Assembly: GCF_051297175.1 (NCBI RefSeq)
Contig: NZ_JBINNY010000002.1
Span: forward strand, 42,935 to 106,934
Direction of reading: 5' to 3'
Source: Dryocola sp051297175
GTDB taxonomy: Bacteria > Pseudomonadota > Gammaproteobacteria > Enterobacterales > Enterobacteriaceae
DNA length: 64,000 bases
In this document: positions 8,880 to 18,974 of the stretch, in pieces
Position numbering within the stretch: the first letter of the stretch is position 1
How the letters are laid out: each line of letters opens with the position of its first letter
The notes under the pieces: model-generated
Databases searched by the model: none
What the model was told of the DNA's origin: nothing
The model's input: only the letters and a program-made list of their open reading frames with translations
Position numbers and translations under genes: made by a program

Positions 8880-11800
8880 ATGAAAAACCCATTAATCACC
8901 GCCCTGGAAGGGGTGGAGAGTGCCATTGCCTGGGCGTCACGTTACGCACTGGGTCAGGACTTCACCCGCTACTGTGATTTACGTACCACCATCGGCCTGA
9001 CAGACGATGACCGCAAACGCCGTCCGGACATGACGTCCCCTTACATTTTCGTCACGAAAGAGGGTCATTACGCCAGCGTATTTGAGATTGAGGGGAGTTA
9101 TTGCCAGTTTAACGAGCAGGAAGCCGTGACCGAAGAAGAGCGCCGCGACCCGGCTTTGTTCTCCGCCTACATTTCACGACTGCACACCATCCTGAGCAGT
9201 GAGTTTCAGGAGGTGGGGCATAAAACCAGCTTTATCTTTGAACGTGACCCGGAAAAGGGACGTGAAGAGTTACGCCGCCTGCTTGCACACCAGTTCCGCG
9301 GCCTGAAGCGTATGGGCCTCGACCTGTCAGACATTCTTGAAGAACGTATGGAGAAGCTGGCTCCGTTTGTGGCTCGCGAGCGGGCATTCCTGGTGGTGTA
9401 CACCGCCCGTAGCGCCCTGAGCACCACCGAAATTCGTGATGAAGAGAAACGCCGCGAGGAACTGCTTAAAAAGGCGCCGGGTGCGCGGTTTGGTCAGAAC
9501 CCGGAATTTCAGGCTCTGGAAGGGTTGAAGATCCGTCACGATGCCTTTGTCACCACCCTTGAAAACCAGCTGGCTCGTGGAGATTTCAGCACGCGTATCC
9601 GCCTGATGACGGCACATGAGTTTGGTGGCCATCTGCGTCAGCAAATCGAACGCGAAAGCACATCACCCGACTGGCGTCCGTTCCTCCCCGGGGATATCAG
9701 CTGGCCACACGGCCTGCCAAAAGGCGACGACCACTCCTGTCTGCTGGCGCCTCACCTGAACTATCAGCTGTTTAACAGCGAACCGGAGCCTGTCGGTAAC
9801 CTTATACATCTCGACGGGTACTGGCACGCCTCCCTGGCGTTATCTCTGGGACCACAGAAACCAGAAACCTTCAGCCAGTTGTTTGCCAAAGTCAGCCCGA
9901 AATTACCCTGGCGGGTGCGTATGGACATCATGCCCGGTGGGTTAAATATTCTCGGCGGTAAGCGTATGGCACTCAGTCTGGCGGCTCTGGCTCCACCATT
10001 ACGACGAATTTATGAATCGGTACTGTGGCTGGAAGGCACGCACCAGAGCGATCCCGTCTGTGGCCTGGCGATCAGCGCCAGCACCTGGGGGCGAACCACG
10101 GAAGAAGTGAAGCGGAACCGCACCCTGCTGAAAAAAGGGCTGGAGTCCTGGGGAATTTGTGAAGTGACCAGCACGTTCGGAGATCCGCTGCGTGCCTGGG
10201 TGGCAACCCTTGCCGGCTCCAATGCACTCAGCATTACGTCCCTGCTCTTCCCGCCGCTGTCAGCGGCCCTTGCACTGCTGCCGCTACAGCGTCCGGCCAC
10301 TCCATGGGATGATGATGCCAGCATCGTCTTCAGCAGCACCGACGGCAAGCCTATCCCGGTTCGTCTGGCCAGCAGCCTGCAGACCAAATTTACCGAAGTG
10401 GTCGCCGGCGAGCCAGGAACCGGGAAGTCGGTGATGCTGGGCGCACTTAGTGAGGCCATTTTGTTTTCTGGTCAGAACCAGTTGCCCTACCTGTCCTATG
10501 TGGACAAAGGCTTTTCAGCGCAGGGGCTTATCCGGCTCATCCGTGATGCCCTGCCCCCCAGTCGACAGGACGAAGTGGTCGGGGTGGTTCTGCAGAACAG
10601 CCGGGAGTTCTGTAAAAACCCGTTTGACGTCCAGCTCGGTGCCCGTTATCCGCTGACACCGGAGAAGGAATACCAGCTCAATATCTGTGAAACACTGTGC
10701 ATCGATCCGGAAACGGGTATGCCGCCCAATGCACAGGACTGCCGGCAGATACTGAGCAAAGTTATCGACATTGCCTTTAAAAATAATGCCGAGGTGACCC
10801 CAATACGCTATGCCCCGTCGGTAGAGCCGGGGGTAGATGAAGCACTCGAGAAGACCGGCCTCAATAGCGAATTTGATGCGGCGTGGTGGGCGGTGGCGTC
10901 GTGGTATGAGGTCCGTGACCTGCTGTTTAAACGCGGCGAAATTCAGGCAGCCACCCGTGCGCACTATCAGGCAATGCCGGAGCTCAGTGACCTGCAGGCA
11001 CAGTTGAACAGTCAGGATATCCGCACCGAATACGGCACAATCACCCGCAAGGGCAGCGATGAAACATTGCTTTCCTATATCAGCCGCTGCCTGTCAGATG
11101 CGCTGCGGTCATACAAAATGCTTGCTGGTCGCACTGCCTTTGAGCTGAACCCGAACACGCGCGTCATCGCCATTGATCTGAATAACGTGGTGGGAGGGAA
11201 AACCCGGGCCGGCCAGCTGCGCACCGGACTCATGTACCTGTTTGCAGGACAGATTGCGGCCGGGCACTTTGAGCTGCCGCAGTACCGTAACGAACTGATG
11301 GACCTGCTGACGCCGGTTTACCACCCTTTTCACCACGACCGGCTAACCCAACTGGCACAGGAGGTAAAAACCAAAATCTATGACGAGCTGCACAATGTTA
11401 AAGACATTCCGTTCATCATGGAAAAACTGGAGACACAGGACCTGGAGAACCGAAAGTTCTTTATCCGTACCGTGCTGAGCTCGCAGTACCTGAACCATTT
11501 CCCGGCGTCCATCCTGAAATCAGCCAACTCCCTGTACCTGATGCAGGTATCCCACGAAGACCTGCCGTTGCTGACGGAACATTTTGGTGTGCCCCTGCAT
11601 ACTGCAGAGGCCTTCCGCAGACTGGGAAGTGGCGCAGCACCCGACGGGAGCGGAACTGCGTTCCTGGCGTGTTTCCGTCTGAAGACGGGCAGGATGGTAC
11701 AGATACTGAAAAATACCCTCGGCCCGAAAGAGCTCTGGGCACTGAACTCTACCCCGGAAGATGCCGCCTTGCGTGATCAGATTTATGACCTACTTGACGG

Positions 11801-11957
11801 GCGTACCGCCCGGGAAATTCTCGCGGAGCATTTCCCATCGGGCAGTGCGTCCCGGCTTATCGCGCTGCGCAAGAAAGAAGCGCGTGAGTCCGACCACACC
11901 AACATCATTAACAGACTGGCCACCGAGCTGATTGCCTCGCGTGGCCTCCACATCTGA
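8880..11957 (+). CDS. traU: TraU, conjugative ATPase (DotO/IcmB, VirB4-like)
   Basis: A 1025-residue ATPase. The Walker A motif GEPGTGKS lies near residues 510-517 and a Walker-B-like VIAIDLNN near residue 762. The length matches IcmB/TraU (about 1000 residues). VirB4-class ATPases power assembly and substrate transfer at the cytoplasmic face of the channel. The gene is intact, starts 12 bp after traT and is followed closely by traW. Confidence 0.9.
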   Translation: MKNPLITALEGVESAIAWASRYALGQDFTRYCDLRTTIGLTDDDRKRRPDMTSPYIFVTKEGHYASVFEIEGSYCQFNEQEAVTEEERRDPALFSAYISRLHTILSSEFQEVGHKTSFIFERDPEKGREELRRLLAHQFRGLKRMGLDLSDILEERMEKLAPFVARERAFLVVYTARSALSTTEIRDEEKRREELLKKAPGARFGQNPEFQALEGLKIRHDAFVTTLENQLARGDFSTRIRLMTAHEFGGHLRQQIERESTSPDWRPFLPGDISWPHGLPKGDDHSCLLAPHLNYQLFNSEPEPVGNLIHLDGYWHASLALSLGPQKPETFSQLFAKVSPKLPWRVRMDIMPGGLNILGGKRMALSLAALAPPLRRIYESVLWLEGTHQSDPVCGLAISASTWGRTTEEVKRNRTLLKKGLESWGICEVTSTFGDPLRAWVATLAGSNALSITSLLFPPLSAALALLPLQRPATPWDDDASIVFSSTDGKPIPVRLASSLQTKFTEVVAGEPGTGKSVMLGALSEAILFSGQNQLPYLSYVDKGFSAQGLIRLIRDALPPSRQDEVVGVVLQNSREFCKNPFDVQLGARYPLTPEKEYQLNICETLCIDPETGMPPNAQDCRQILSKVIDIAFKNNAEVTPIRYAPSVEPGVDEALEKTGLNSEFDAAWWAVASWYEVRDLLFKRGEIQAATRAHYQAMPELSDLQAQLNSQDIRTEYGTITRKGSDETLLSYISRCLSDALRSYKMLAGRTAFELNPNTRVIAIDLNNVVGGKTRAGQLRTGLMYLFAGQIAAGHFELPQYRNELMDLLTPVYHPFHHDRLTQLAQEVKTKIYDELHNVKDIPFIMEKLETQDLENRKFFIRTVLSSQYLNHFPASILKSANSLYLMQVSHEDLPLLTEHFGVPLHTAEAFRRLGSGAAPDGSGTAFLACFRLKTGRMVQILKNTLGPKELWALNSTPEDAALRDQIYDLLDGRTAREILAEHFPSGSASRLIALRKKEARESDHTNIINRLATELIASRGLHI

Positions 11958-11970
11958 TACAGGTATTCCT

Positions 11971-13167
11971 ATGCGAAAATTGTTACTTGCGGCCTGTGTG
12001 GGCAGCCTGATGCTGCCTGCCGTCAGGGCTCTGGCCTACACGGTCAACGTCAACAGCAGTATCCCCATCACCACTCAGGTCGTGCCGCAGCTGAGCACCG
12101 CGAACGGCACCCTGTCCGGCATACTGACCACCACCCGCGAGCTGGGCGGTGCGGTCAGTTCCGGAAATGACAAGATTGCGGCCATGATCCAGCAGTCGAA
12201 AGAAAATATGCAGCAGTTCGCCACCTATGCACAGCAGGCGCAAAATCTGGAAACTGCCCGCCGCAGTTACACCGTACCGGCTTCTATTTGCAGTGAGTCC
12301 GGCTCTGGTCAGGCCGCACAGATAAGCCGTCAGTCCGGTTCTAAGCAGGGGAAATTGTCCAGCGGCAAAGCCGTGAGCAATACGGCCGTGAAAAAAGTGC
12401 TGGAAAACAAGGCAGCGGCACCGGAGCAGGACTTGTTTGCCACAGCCAATGTTCACAGCCAGTACTGCACGGCGTCGGATGTTCAGGCCTGGGGAGAATT
12501 ATGCAAACGCGAATCAGAACTGCCGGGGGGCGACAAACAGCTCCGCTCCGTACTGGCCGGGGCGGGCAAAGAGGACAAGGCACCTGAGCTGACGTTTACG
12601 CCAGAACAGACCGATGCCGCCATGATGTACATGAAAAACTCAGTACGTAAAAGCGTGGGGCGCACCCTTAAAAAGGGTGAAATCAAAACTGATGCCGGTC
12701 GACAGTATCTGGGCATGGCAACGCAGCATGAAGCCATCCAGAGTGCGGCAGAGCAACCTCAACTGGCCATGATTGCCGGCAGTCAGCCCAGTGAAGCGAC
12801 AAAGGACGTGCTGGCAGAAGCCCTGCAGTCACCCTCCAGTAAAGCCTGGTTCGATGAAAATGCCTCACCCGAAGCCAGACGAACCGGAATGATGTCCCAG
12901 CGTGAGTTTGAAGCATTTGAAGTCAACCGGCGCTATGCCAATACCGATTATCTGACGGACCTGCAGGAGATGGACGGCGACAACTTGGCTCGCGAATCCA
13001 TCCGCATTCAGAGTCTTCAGAATGCCCTGCTCCTCAGTATTCGCCAGCAATTGCAGGAGAACGCCATTCTGGCGGGCCAGCAACTGAGCATTGCCGGCGC
13101 AGATTATTACGAACCGCGCATGGCGCAGAAACTACAACAGGTATCAACAGGAGCGGCACGCGAATGA
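11971..13167 (+). CDS. traW: TraW, exported conjugation protein
   Basis: A 398-residue protein with a signal peptide (MRKLLLAACVGSLMLPAVRA), long helical Gln/Ala-rich segments and a C-terminus predicted as coiled coil (SIRIQSLQNALLLSIRQQLQ). The ATG at 11971 is preferred to an in-frame upstream codon inside traU because it gives a proper signal peptide. Position between traU and traX matches traW of IncI1 and IncL/M plasmids; traV appears to be absent. Confidence 0.75.
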   Translation: MRKLLLAACVGSLMLPAVRALAYTVNVNSSIPITTQVVPQLSTANGTLSGILTTTRELGGAVSSGNDKIAAMIQQSKENMQQFATYAQQAQNLETARRSYTVPASICSESGSGQAAQISRQSGSKQGKLSSGKAVSNTAVKKVLENKAAAPEQDLFATANVHSQYCTASDVQAWGELCKRESELPGGDKQLRSVLAGAGKEDKAPELTFTPEQTDAAMMYMKNSVRKSVGRTLKKGEIKTDAGRQYLGMATQHEAIQSAAEQPQLAMIAGSQPSEATKDVLAEALQSPSSKAWFDENASPEARRTGMMSQREFEAFEVNRRYANTDYLTDLQEMDGDNLARESIRIQSLQNALLLSIRQQLQENAILAGQQLSIAGADYYEPRMAQKLQQVSTGAARE

Positions 13168-13670
13168 AACCGGGAACGGCAAAAAAATACTCCTGGCGGG
13201 CAGCCAGTCTCCTTCTGCCTTTACCTGAAGTCCGCTGGGTCCTGCGAACCCTTAACTATGCTGGCACGAAAAAAATGGCACAGGTCAAAGACCTCCGCCG
13301 CCGGTATCGTGAAGAGAAAAATCTGGAACTGACCTTTGATGAAGCGGTGAGCGCAAGCGGCCGTAATCGGGAGGAACTGACAGCACGTTTCAGAATCGGA
13401 AAACGCCTGTGGTTACTGCTGTTTATCCCGGCAGCCATATTCACCCTGGCGTTACTGTTTGCCGTGCTGGTCAACGCGACCACCCTCGACAGCCTGATCC
13501 TGTGGCGGGCCGGCAGCATGTTGTTTGCGCTGACCGGTTTCTGTGCACTGCTCTTTTGTGGCGCCCTGAAAAGCCAGCTGCGTCTGTGGCAGTTACAGAC
13601 CGGCCATCTCGGCACCTTCCAGGAATGGCGGGCAACAGGTCGCTGGCTGACATCCATCCTGAGCTGGTAA
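13164..13670 (+). CDS. traX: TraX, membrane protein (IcmV-like)
   Basis: A 168-residue protein with a basic N-terminal half and two membrane segments in the C-terminal half, resembling IcmV in layout. Its ATG overlaps the traW stop (ATGA), showing translational coupling. It lies upstream of the DotA-like traY, as icmV lies near dotA in Legionella. The call is by position and topology. Confidence 0.7.
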   Translation: MKPGTAKKYSWRAASLLLPLPEVRWVLRTLNYAGTKKMAQVKDLRRRYREEKNLELTFDEAVSASGRNREELTARFRIGKRLWLLLFIPAAIFTLALLFAVLVNATTLDSLILWRAGSMLFALTGFCALLFCGALKSQLRLWQLQTGHLGTFQEWRATGRWLTSILSW

Positions 13671-13727
13671 TTCTCCGTTCCTTTTTCCCTGCCCCGGCCT
13701 GCCGGGGATATGACGTCAGGAAACCGT

Positions 13728-15869
13728 ATGAAACTTCTTCTGAGATTGCTGCCGGTCATTGCACTGGCAGCGTTGTCATGGCCTGCACTGGCCGACAATA
13801 TTGGTTTTGATTCCATCAACTCGGCCGCCACCCGTACCACAGACCTCTCCCGACAAATGATGGTGATGGTTTTTGGTGATGTGGTAAACAATCCGCTTCA
13901 GCCTGCCACGGCCAGTTTTATTGGCGTGCTGTATGGCGTGTTTAACGGCATCGTCTCCGGCATGGCCTTTGTCTGGTTTGTGGCCATCGCCCTGCGCGCG
14001 ACCGTGCTGTCAGGGAACCGTGGTCGCGTATTCGGTGATGGCAACACCGTCATGGCGCCCGTGTCATCCCTTGTGGGTTTTATGTCCCTCATCCCTACTC
14101 CATCGGGCTGGTCCATTTCCAACCTGGTATTTCTGTGGACGGCGAGCATCATGGGTGTGGGAAGTGCAAACCTCCTGGTGGACAGCGCAGCAGACTCAAT
14201 CATGGCCGGACAGTCGATGATCGTTCAACCCGTCGCGGGTCAGACGGTGGACGCATCCCGGGGGATCTTTGGCATGTACCTCTGTCAGGCGGCAACCAAT
14301 ACAGAACAGGCAGAAATGCACCAGTACGGCACCAGCAGCACCCCGCCAATGGGGACACAAACCTCCGAGGACGGGCGGGAAATTCGTGTCACGAACGGCA
14401 GCGCACTGTGTGGCGCAGCGCGAATCCCCGAGTCTTCAGATGACACAACCTGGTATGGATTTAAGACCACAGCGACAACAGCCCCGGTGGAATCCGCTCA
14501 GTTGAATGCCTTCAGAACCATGAACGCCACACTATCTGCAGCGGCACAAAACTATGTCAGCGCGTACCGCAGCTACCAGGAAGGCAACGGCTCTAAGCTG
14601 CCCGATTCCGAGAAAATCATTTACCAGGCAGCACAGGAATATGAAAACACCATTAACCGGGCGATTACCGGCATTAATGATGAAAATAAAATTCGCAGTG
14701 AAATGAATGATTATCTTAAAAAGAATGGCTGGATAGTCCTGGGCGCCTGGTATCAGTCATTTGCCACAGCAAATAATAAAGTTAATGATGTAGCAAAGAA
14801 AAGCCCCCTTGTCTCCGGGATGTCTAATATCGGGGAAATTGGTGTGACGGGATTGAATAAAGAAATAAACATGGTTGTCGCGGCGCAGCGACAAAACTCA
14901 ACCTATACCCCTCCTCTCGGTTCAGCTAACCACAGATTTAATGATTCGGCTGGAGAAACAAACTCAGCAAATTCCGCTTTAATAGAACTAATGCCATTTG
15001 GACAAAAAGCGACAAACTATGTCATACAATCCATTATGACTGACAGTGGTAATCCTTTTGGACAGCAAGTAAATCCGTTATTAAAAATGAAAGCTGTCGG
15101 TGATTACACATTAACTTCTGCCGAAGTGGTATTTGCAACATTTACGGCAGCCAAAGCGCTGGCAAGTGGAGCTACAGGTAAAAATGCTGCCGCCATTGTA
15201 ATTAATTCTTTAACGGGTGCTGGCGATATAGCAAATGGCATTTTGTCTGCGATTGCACCGGTTGTGTATTTCATTCTTTTTTTACTAATAAGTATTGGGT
15301 TTTCACTGTCCATTTTCCTGCCATTTATTCCACTGATTTACTGGATTACAGCCTGCACCTCCTGGCTAGCAACGGTATTGATAGGAACGACCGCAGGAAC
15401 GTTGTGGGCCTGGACACACATTGGAACGGAGTCGGACAAAGGTAGCAGAGCCACCTATGGATATATCTTCCTTATCGATGCCGCGATTCGTCCGGGCCTG
15501 ATGGTGTTTGGTTTTTTCTTTGCCAGCCTCGTTGTTGTGGCTATTGGAACCTTACTGAATATCCTTATTGTTCCGGCGATGGCCAACGTACAGGTGGACT
15601 CACTAACAGGGTTAGCGAGCTTTATGGGGATCCTTATGATCTACGCACGAATTTGTACCACAGTGGTCACGTCTGCATTTAGTTTGCAAGTTTATATGCC
15701 GGATTATGTCATTGCCTGGTTGGGTGGAAGAGAAGCGGCGCAAATAATGAAAGGTGCGGTAGAATCCACGCGAAATATGTTTGTGGGCTTTGGTGGAAAA
15801 ATGGGCTCTGCGCCTGGAATTAAGAAAATTGGAGATGGGTCATCAAACTCAGAAAATGGTTTTAAATAG
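13728..15869 (+). CDS. traY: TraY, polytopic inner-membrane protein (DotA family), recipient partner of exclusion
   Basis: A 713-residue protein with a signal sequence (MKLLLRLLPVIALAALSWPALA), a block of membrane segments early in the protein and a second block near the C-terminus, as in DotA. In IncI1 plasmids TraY of the donor is recognised by ExcA of the recipient. The ATG at 13728 follows AGGAAACCGT. From about 14,560 onward the gene becomes clearly richer in A and T than its first third and the rest of the operon, and this continues into excA. Confidence 0.88.
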   Translation: MKLLLRLLPVIALAALSWPALADNIGFDSINSAATRTTDLSRQMMVMVFGDVVNNPLQPATASFIGVLYGVFNGIVSGMAFVWFVAIALRATVLSGNRGRVFGDGNTVMAPVSSLVGFMSLIPTPSGWSISNLVFLWTASIMGVGSANLLVDSAADSIMAGQSMIVQPVAGQTVDASRGIFGMYLCQAATNTEQAEMHQYGTSSTPPMGTQTSEDGREIRVTNGSALCGAARIPESSDDTTWYGFKTTATTAPVESAQLNAFRTMNATLSAAAQNYVSAYRSYQEGNGSKLPDSEKIIYQAAQEYENTINRAITGINDENKIRSEMNDYLKKNGWIVLGAWYQSFATANNKVNDVAKKSPLVSGMSNIGEIGVTGLNKEINMVVAAQRQNSTYTPPLGSANHRFNDSAGETNSANSALIELMPFGQKATNYVIQSIMTDSGNPFGQQVNPLLKMKAVGDYTLTSAEVVFATFTAAKALASGATGKNAAAIVINSLTGAGDIANGILSAIAPVVYFILFLLISIGFSLSIFLPFIPLIYWITACTSWLATVLIGTTAGTLWAWTHIGTESDKGSRATYGYIFLIDAAIRPGLMVFGFFFASLVVVAIGTLLNILIVPAMANVQVDSLTGLASFMGILMIYARICTTVVTSAFSLQVYMPDYVIAWLGGREAAQIMKGAVESTRNMFVGFGGKMGSAPGIKKIGDGSSNSENGFK

Positions 15870-15934
15870 CACGATGAAATGTTTATTTATTCCTCGCAAA
15901 GTTATATAATCGGGGTATATATAAGGAGATTTGC

Positions 15935-16606
15935 ATGACTATAAAAAACATCAATCCCTACTCAGGTTCTTTTGCTTTCAGGCTATCAAGAGTATTAATT
16001 GGAATGCATATGGTTTTCGGTATTCCATATTTATTATTTTGCTCTTATTTTTTGTATATCTTTAGCAATGAAGGTCACAAGGATTCTGTGTTTTGGTTCC
16101 CCATATACTTCAGTGCGTTATTAGTCAGTGTATTAACTATATTGTTTGTAACCTTTAAGCAAAGGAAACATATAGCTCTTTTCCTGAATCACTTTAAAAA
16201 GGTTGAGGCGTTCTCACCTTTAAAGAGCTGCGAATGTAATACGCTGTTTGGAACAAACTATGCCGGTCTGGATATCGATAAAGGCGTTTTATTAATTATC
16301 GCGCATACAGAGTCTGGACTGAGAAACCTGCTGGCACCAAAAGATATCGTGGTCATGGGTTTTGATGTCAACAGTTTCAAGTCAGCCGAACTGTCTGGCC
16401 AGAAGCTGACAATTTATACCGGCAAGCCTGATATCCCGTTCCTGGTCATCAGTCACCGTAAGATGCCGGCTCTGTTTGAAAGCCTGTCAGCCATGCGTAA
16501 CCGTTCATATGCCTACGACAACAGCTTCCCGGGCTATGTGAATCTCTGCGCTAAACGTATCGCAGAAGAAAATAACCTGAATCTGGTCATGTCACGCTTT
16601 AACTAA
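15935..16606 (+). CDS. excA: ExcA, entry-exclusion membrane protein
   Basis: A 223-residue protein with two membrane segments near its N-terminus and a cytoplasmic C-terminal domain. It lies directly after traY, the place of excA in IncI1 and IncL/M plasmids, where the product blocks entry of a related plasmid by interacting with TraY. AAGGAG is well placed before the ATG. The first half is AT-rich like the end of traY; from about 16,240 the base composition returns to the operon norm. Confidence 0.82.
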   Translation: MTIKNINPYSGSFAFRLSRVLIGMHMVFGIPYLLFCSYFLYIFSNEGHKDSVFWFPIYFSALLVSVLTILFVTFKQRKHIALFLNHFKKVEAFSPLKSCECNTLFGTNYAGLDIDKGVLLIIAHTESGLRNLLAPKDIVVMGFDVNSFKSAELSGQKLTIYTGKPDIPFLVISHRKMPALFESLSAMRNRSYAYDNSFPGYVNLCAKRIAEENNLNLVMSRFN

Positions 16607-16642
16607 CGCCTGACAACGCTTTCCCGACAATCTCCTGAATAC

Positions 16643-16674
16643 AGGGCGCCTCTTCGCAGGTGCCCTTTCTTTTG
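16643..16674 (+). terminator. Rho-independent terminator after excA
   Basis: Eight-bp arms AGGGCGCC and GGTGCCCT (one G-T pair) around an 8-nt loop, followed by TTCTTTTG. It separates the tra-exc transcription unit from trbABC. Confidence 0.75.
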
Positions 16675-16701
16675 CCTTCAATTCATTCACTGGAACCTCT
16701 T

Positions 16702-17961
16702 ATGGCGCCCCCTAACCGTGACGTCCAGTCCTCTAACGACTGGTCGCTGGCCGCTGTCGGCCTGATTGTTGTACTGATTGTTCTCGCCATCTTCTTCCGG
16801 GAAACCGTGGTCGAGTACACCTCCTTGTTTCTTTACTTTCTCTGGAGTCTGGCTGACATCCCGCAGACTCACCACCTTGCCGCCTGGCGTATCAACCTTC
16901 TGGTCAATACGCACAATAATGCGCAGAACGTATCCTGGTCTGAGTTCTTCTCAGTCATGGACCTGACCGCCAGTATTCTTTTGTTGTTCCTGGTGCCGGT
17001 AGTCGTGTTCGGTGTACTCGCCGTGCGTGGCCATCAGGCCAGCAGAACGCGGCGCGATATTTCCATCCGGACACTCCCGCGCATTATGTCTGTCTTTTCA
17101 CCCGCCATTATTCCTGCACTGAACTACGGCGACAAAAAGACTCAGTTACTCAATGTGGATCCGGAGGAGCACCGCAGCGCGGCCTCACCGGAGGAGTTTG
17201 CAAAAGAAAACAGACTGGTTGTGAACCGCCAGCTGCGCCACGACCTGGCAGAAGCCTGTTTTTTTGCCCAGCTGGGGAAGGCCTTTACATCAGGTAGCAC
17301 GCCGGCACAAAGGTTTGAACAGTTCTCCGATCAGGAACGAGCCATGTTCGCCATCTTTGGCCTGCAGCATTTCCTGGACAAGCGCAAAGAGGCAGAAGAC
17401 CTCCTCGATACACTCAACCGATCCACCCTGAAAAGGGACCGCAAGTACCGTAACAAGATCGGCTACCCCAACCTGTCTCTGGCAAATGCCGCCTTCCGGC
17501 GCGTCACCTCCATGCCAGACGCTATCGAGTGGATCCGGCGCTATCGCTATGCCCGGACCGCAATACAGGCGCTGCACGACAACGACCTGCACCTGCCCAT
17601 CCGGCGTTATCGCTGGCTGAAGGGCCTCGACCGGACACTCTGGTACGCCTTGGCGTCTACGGGTCGCCCGTGGCCCTTTATTGAAGGAACGGCGGTGGTC
17701 AGTCAGGCCCACTGGGAAACCGTGGCCGCACAGTACGGCATCCACCTGGACCGCCCCATCATGCGATTGGCCATTGAAGGACTGGAAGCCGATCTGCGCA
17801 ATCTCGGTGCCGTCGCAGAAGAAATGAATACATCGCCGGTCACCCCACAAGACAGCGGTGAAGAAGATGAGGACGACGACGAGGAAGACACCTCCGCAGC
17901 CGCTGAGCAGGAGCCTCACGTTCACCGCCACGTACACACTTTCAAACCAAAAATGAGATAA
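16702..17961 (+). CDS. trbA: TrbA, coupling-complex membrane protein (DotM/IcmP family)
   Basis: A 419-residue protein with N-terminal membrane segments (about residues 15-45 and 85-115) and a large cytoplasmic domain, as in DotM/IcmP, which joins DotL and DotN in the coupling complex. The C-terminus is an unusual acidic run of Glu/Asp followed by a His-rich tail (HVHRHVH). The ATG at 16702 fits the membrane topology better than upstream codons. First gene of the trbABC unit. Confidence 0.83.
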   Translation: MAPPNRDVQSSNDWSLAAVGLIVVLIVLAIFFRETVVEYTSLFLYFLWSLADIPQTHHLAAWRINLLVNTHNNAQNVSWSEFFSVMDLTASILLLFLVPVVVFGVLAVRGHQASRTRRDISIRTLPRIMSVFSPAIIPALNYGDKKTQLLNVDPEEHRSAASPEEFAKENRLVVNRQLRHDLAEACFFAQLGKAFTSGSTPAQRFEQFSDQERAMFAIFGLQHFLDKRKEAEDLLDTLNRSTLKRDRKYRNKIGYPNLSLANAAFRRVTSMPDAIEWIRRYRYARTAIQALHDNDLHLPIRRYRWLKGLDRTLWYALASTGRPWPFIEGTAVVSQAHWETVAAQYGIHLDRPIMRLAIEGLEADLRNLGAVAEEMNTSPVTPQDSGEEDEDDDEEDTSAAAEQEPHVHRHVHTFKPKMR

Positions 17962-17963
17962 CC

Positions 17964-18962
17964 ATGACCGATTTAATTGAAACCTGGACCACCCACACAT
18001 CTGGCCGCCAGGTGCGTGTACTGAAAAACAATACCGAACTGTTCACTGTCTCCCGCCGCCGTAAAGCGCCTTACCATCTGGTCATTGAAGAGCAAGAAGG
18101 CAAATACGGGCTGTGGTTGATGGAAGAATATGCCCACACCCGTCTCTTTTTGGCCACCAGTGAAAGTGAAGCCCGCCAGGCGCTGACCAGCACGGCTGAT
18201 GCCTTTGGCAAGATGGATACTTCCAGCCAGTTGCGCCGCAAATTGGTGCCCGCAGCGGTACTGACCCTCACCCTGCTGGCCGGCTTTATTGCCGGGCACT
18301 TAAACAGTGGTACCCCGACTGAGAGGCTGATGCCGACTGACATTTCGACCGGGCGACTTATGCAACAAACGCCGACACCACCGGTTATTGCACAGGCGCC
18401 AGCAGCACCGTCCGCACCTGAGTCTTCCATAAACGAGCCTGGTCGCCTGTCTGAGGAGGAAATGGCCGAAGCCCGTCAGTTACTGGCACAGCGCCTGAGT
18501 ACCGCAGCCGCGAACGGCAGCTACACCGTTTCACTGTCTACCGGCCATGCCCGGACGTTGTATCTGTTCTCCGATCCGGAGTGTGGAAACTGCCGTATTT
18601 TCGAACCGACGGTCCAGACCATTGCACAGCAGTACAACGTGGTCATATTCCCGGTAACGATGGTGGGTAAAGCCACGACGGCTGAACGTGTGGTGCCCGT
18701 CTTGTGCGCGCCAGCAGACAAACGCGCCGGCTTGTGGCATGACCTGTTTGATATCGGTGCTGGAATGCTCAACCCGGGACAGAACGTGGCCCCGGCGAGC
18801 TGCGACGCCGGCTTTGATGCACTGGCCCGCAATGACATGGCACTGGATATGTTCCAGCTTCCCGGGACACCGACGGTTATCAGTGACGATGGCCGGATGA
18901 TCCCGTTACAGGCCATGACCAGTGATGATGCCATTAAGGCGTTTCTCGACAGCCACCCGTAA
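17964..18962 (+). CDS. trbB: TrbB, thioredoxin-fold disulfide isomerase (DsbC-like)
   Basis: A 332-residue protein with a basic cytoplasmic N-terminal domain, one membrane segment near residues 93-110 and a periplasmic thioredoxin-fold domain with the active site CGNC near residues 206-209 (SDPECGNCRIFEP). It probably shuffles disulfides in Cys-containing periplasmic transfer proteins. It starts 2 bp after the trbA stop, so it is coupled. The cis-proline loop (GTPTVI) is also present. Confidence 0.88.
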   Translation: MTDLIETWTTHTSGRQVRVLKNNTELFTVSRRRKAPYHLVIEEQEGKYGLWLMEEYAHTRLFLATSESEARQALTSTADAFGKMDTSSQLRRKLVPAAVLTLTLLAGFIAGHLNSGTPTERLMPTDISTGRLMQQTPTPPVIAQAPAAPSAPESSINEPGRLSEEEMAEARQLLAQRLSTAAANGSYTVSLSTGHARTLYLFSDPECGNCRIFEPTVQTIAQQYNVVIFPVTMVGKATTAERVVPVLCAPADKRAGLWHDLFDIGAGMLNPGQNVAPASCDAGFDALARNDMALDMFQLPGTPTVISDDGRMIPLQAMTSDDAIKAFLDSHP

Positions 18963-18974
18963 GGATGACACCAG

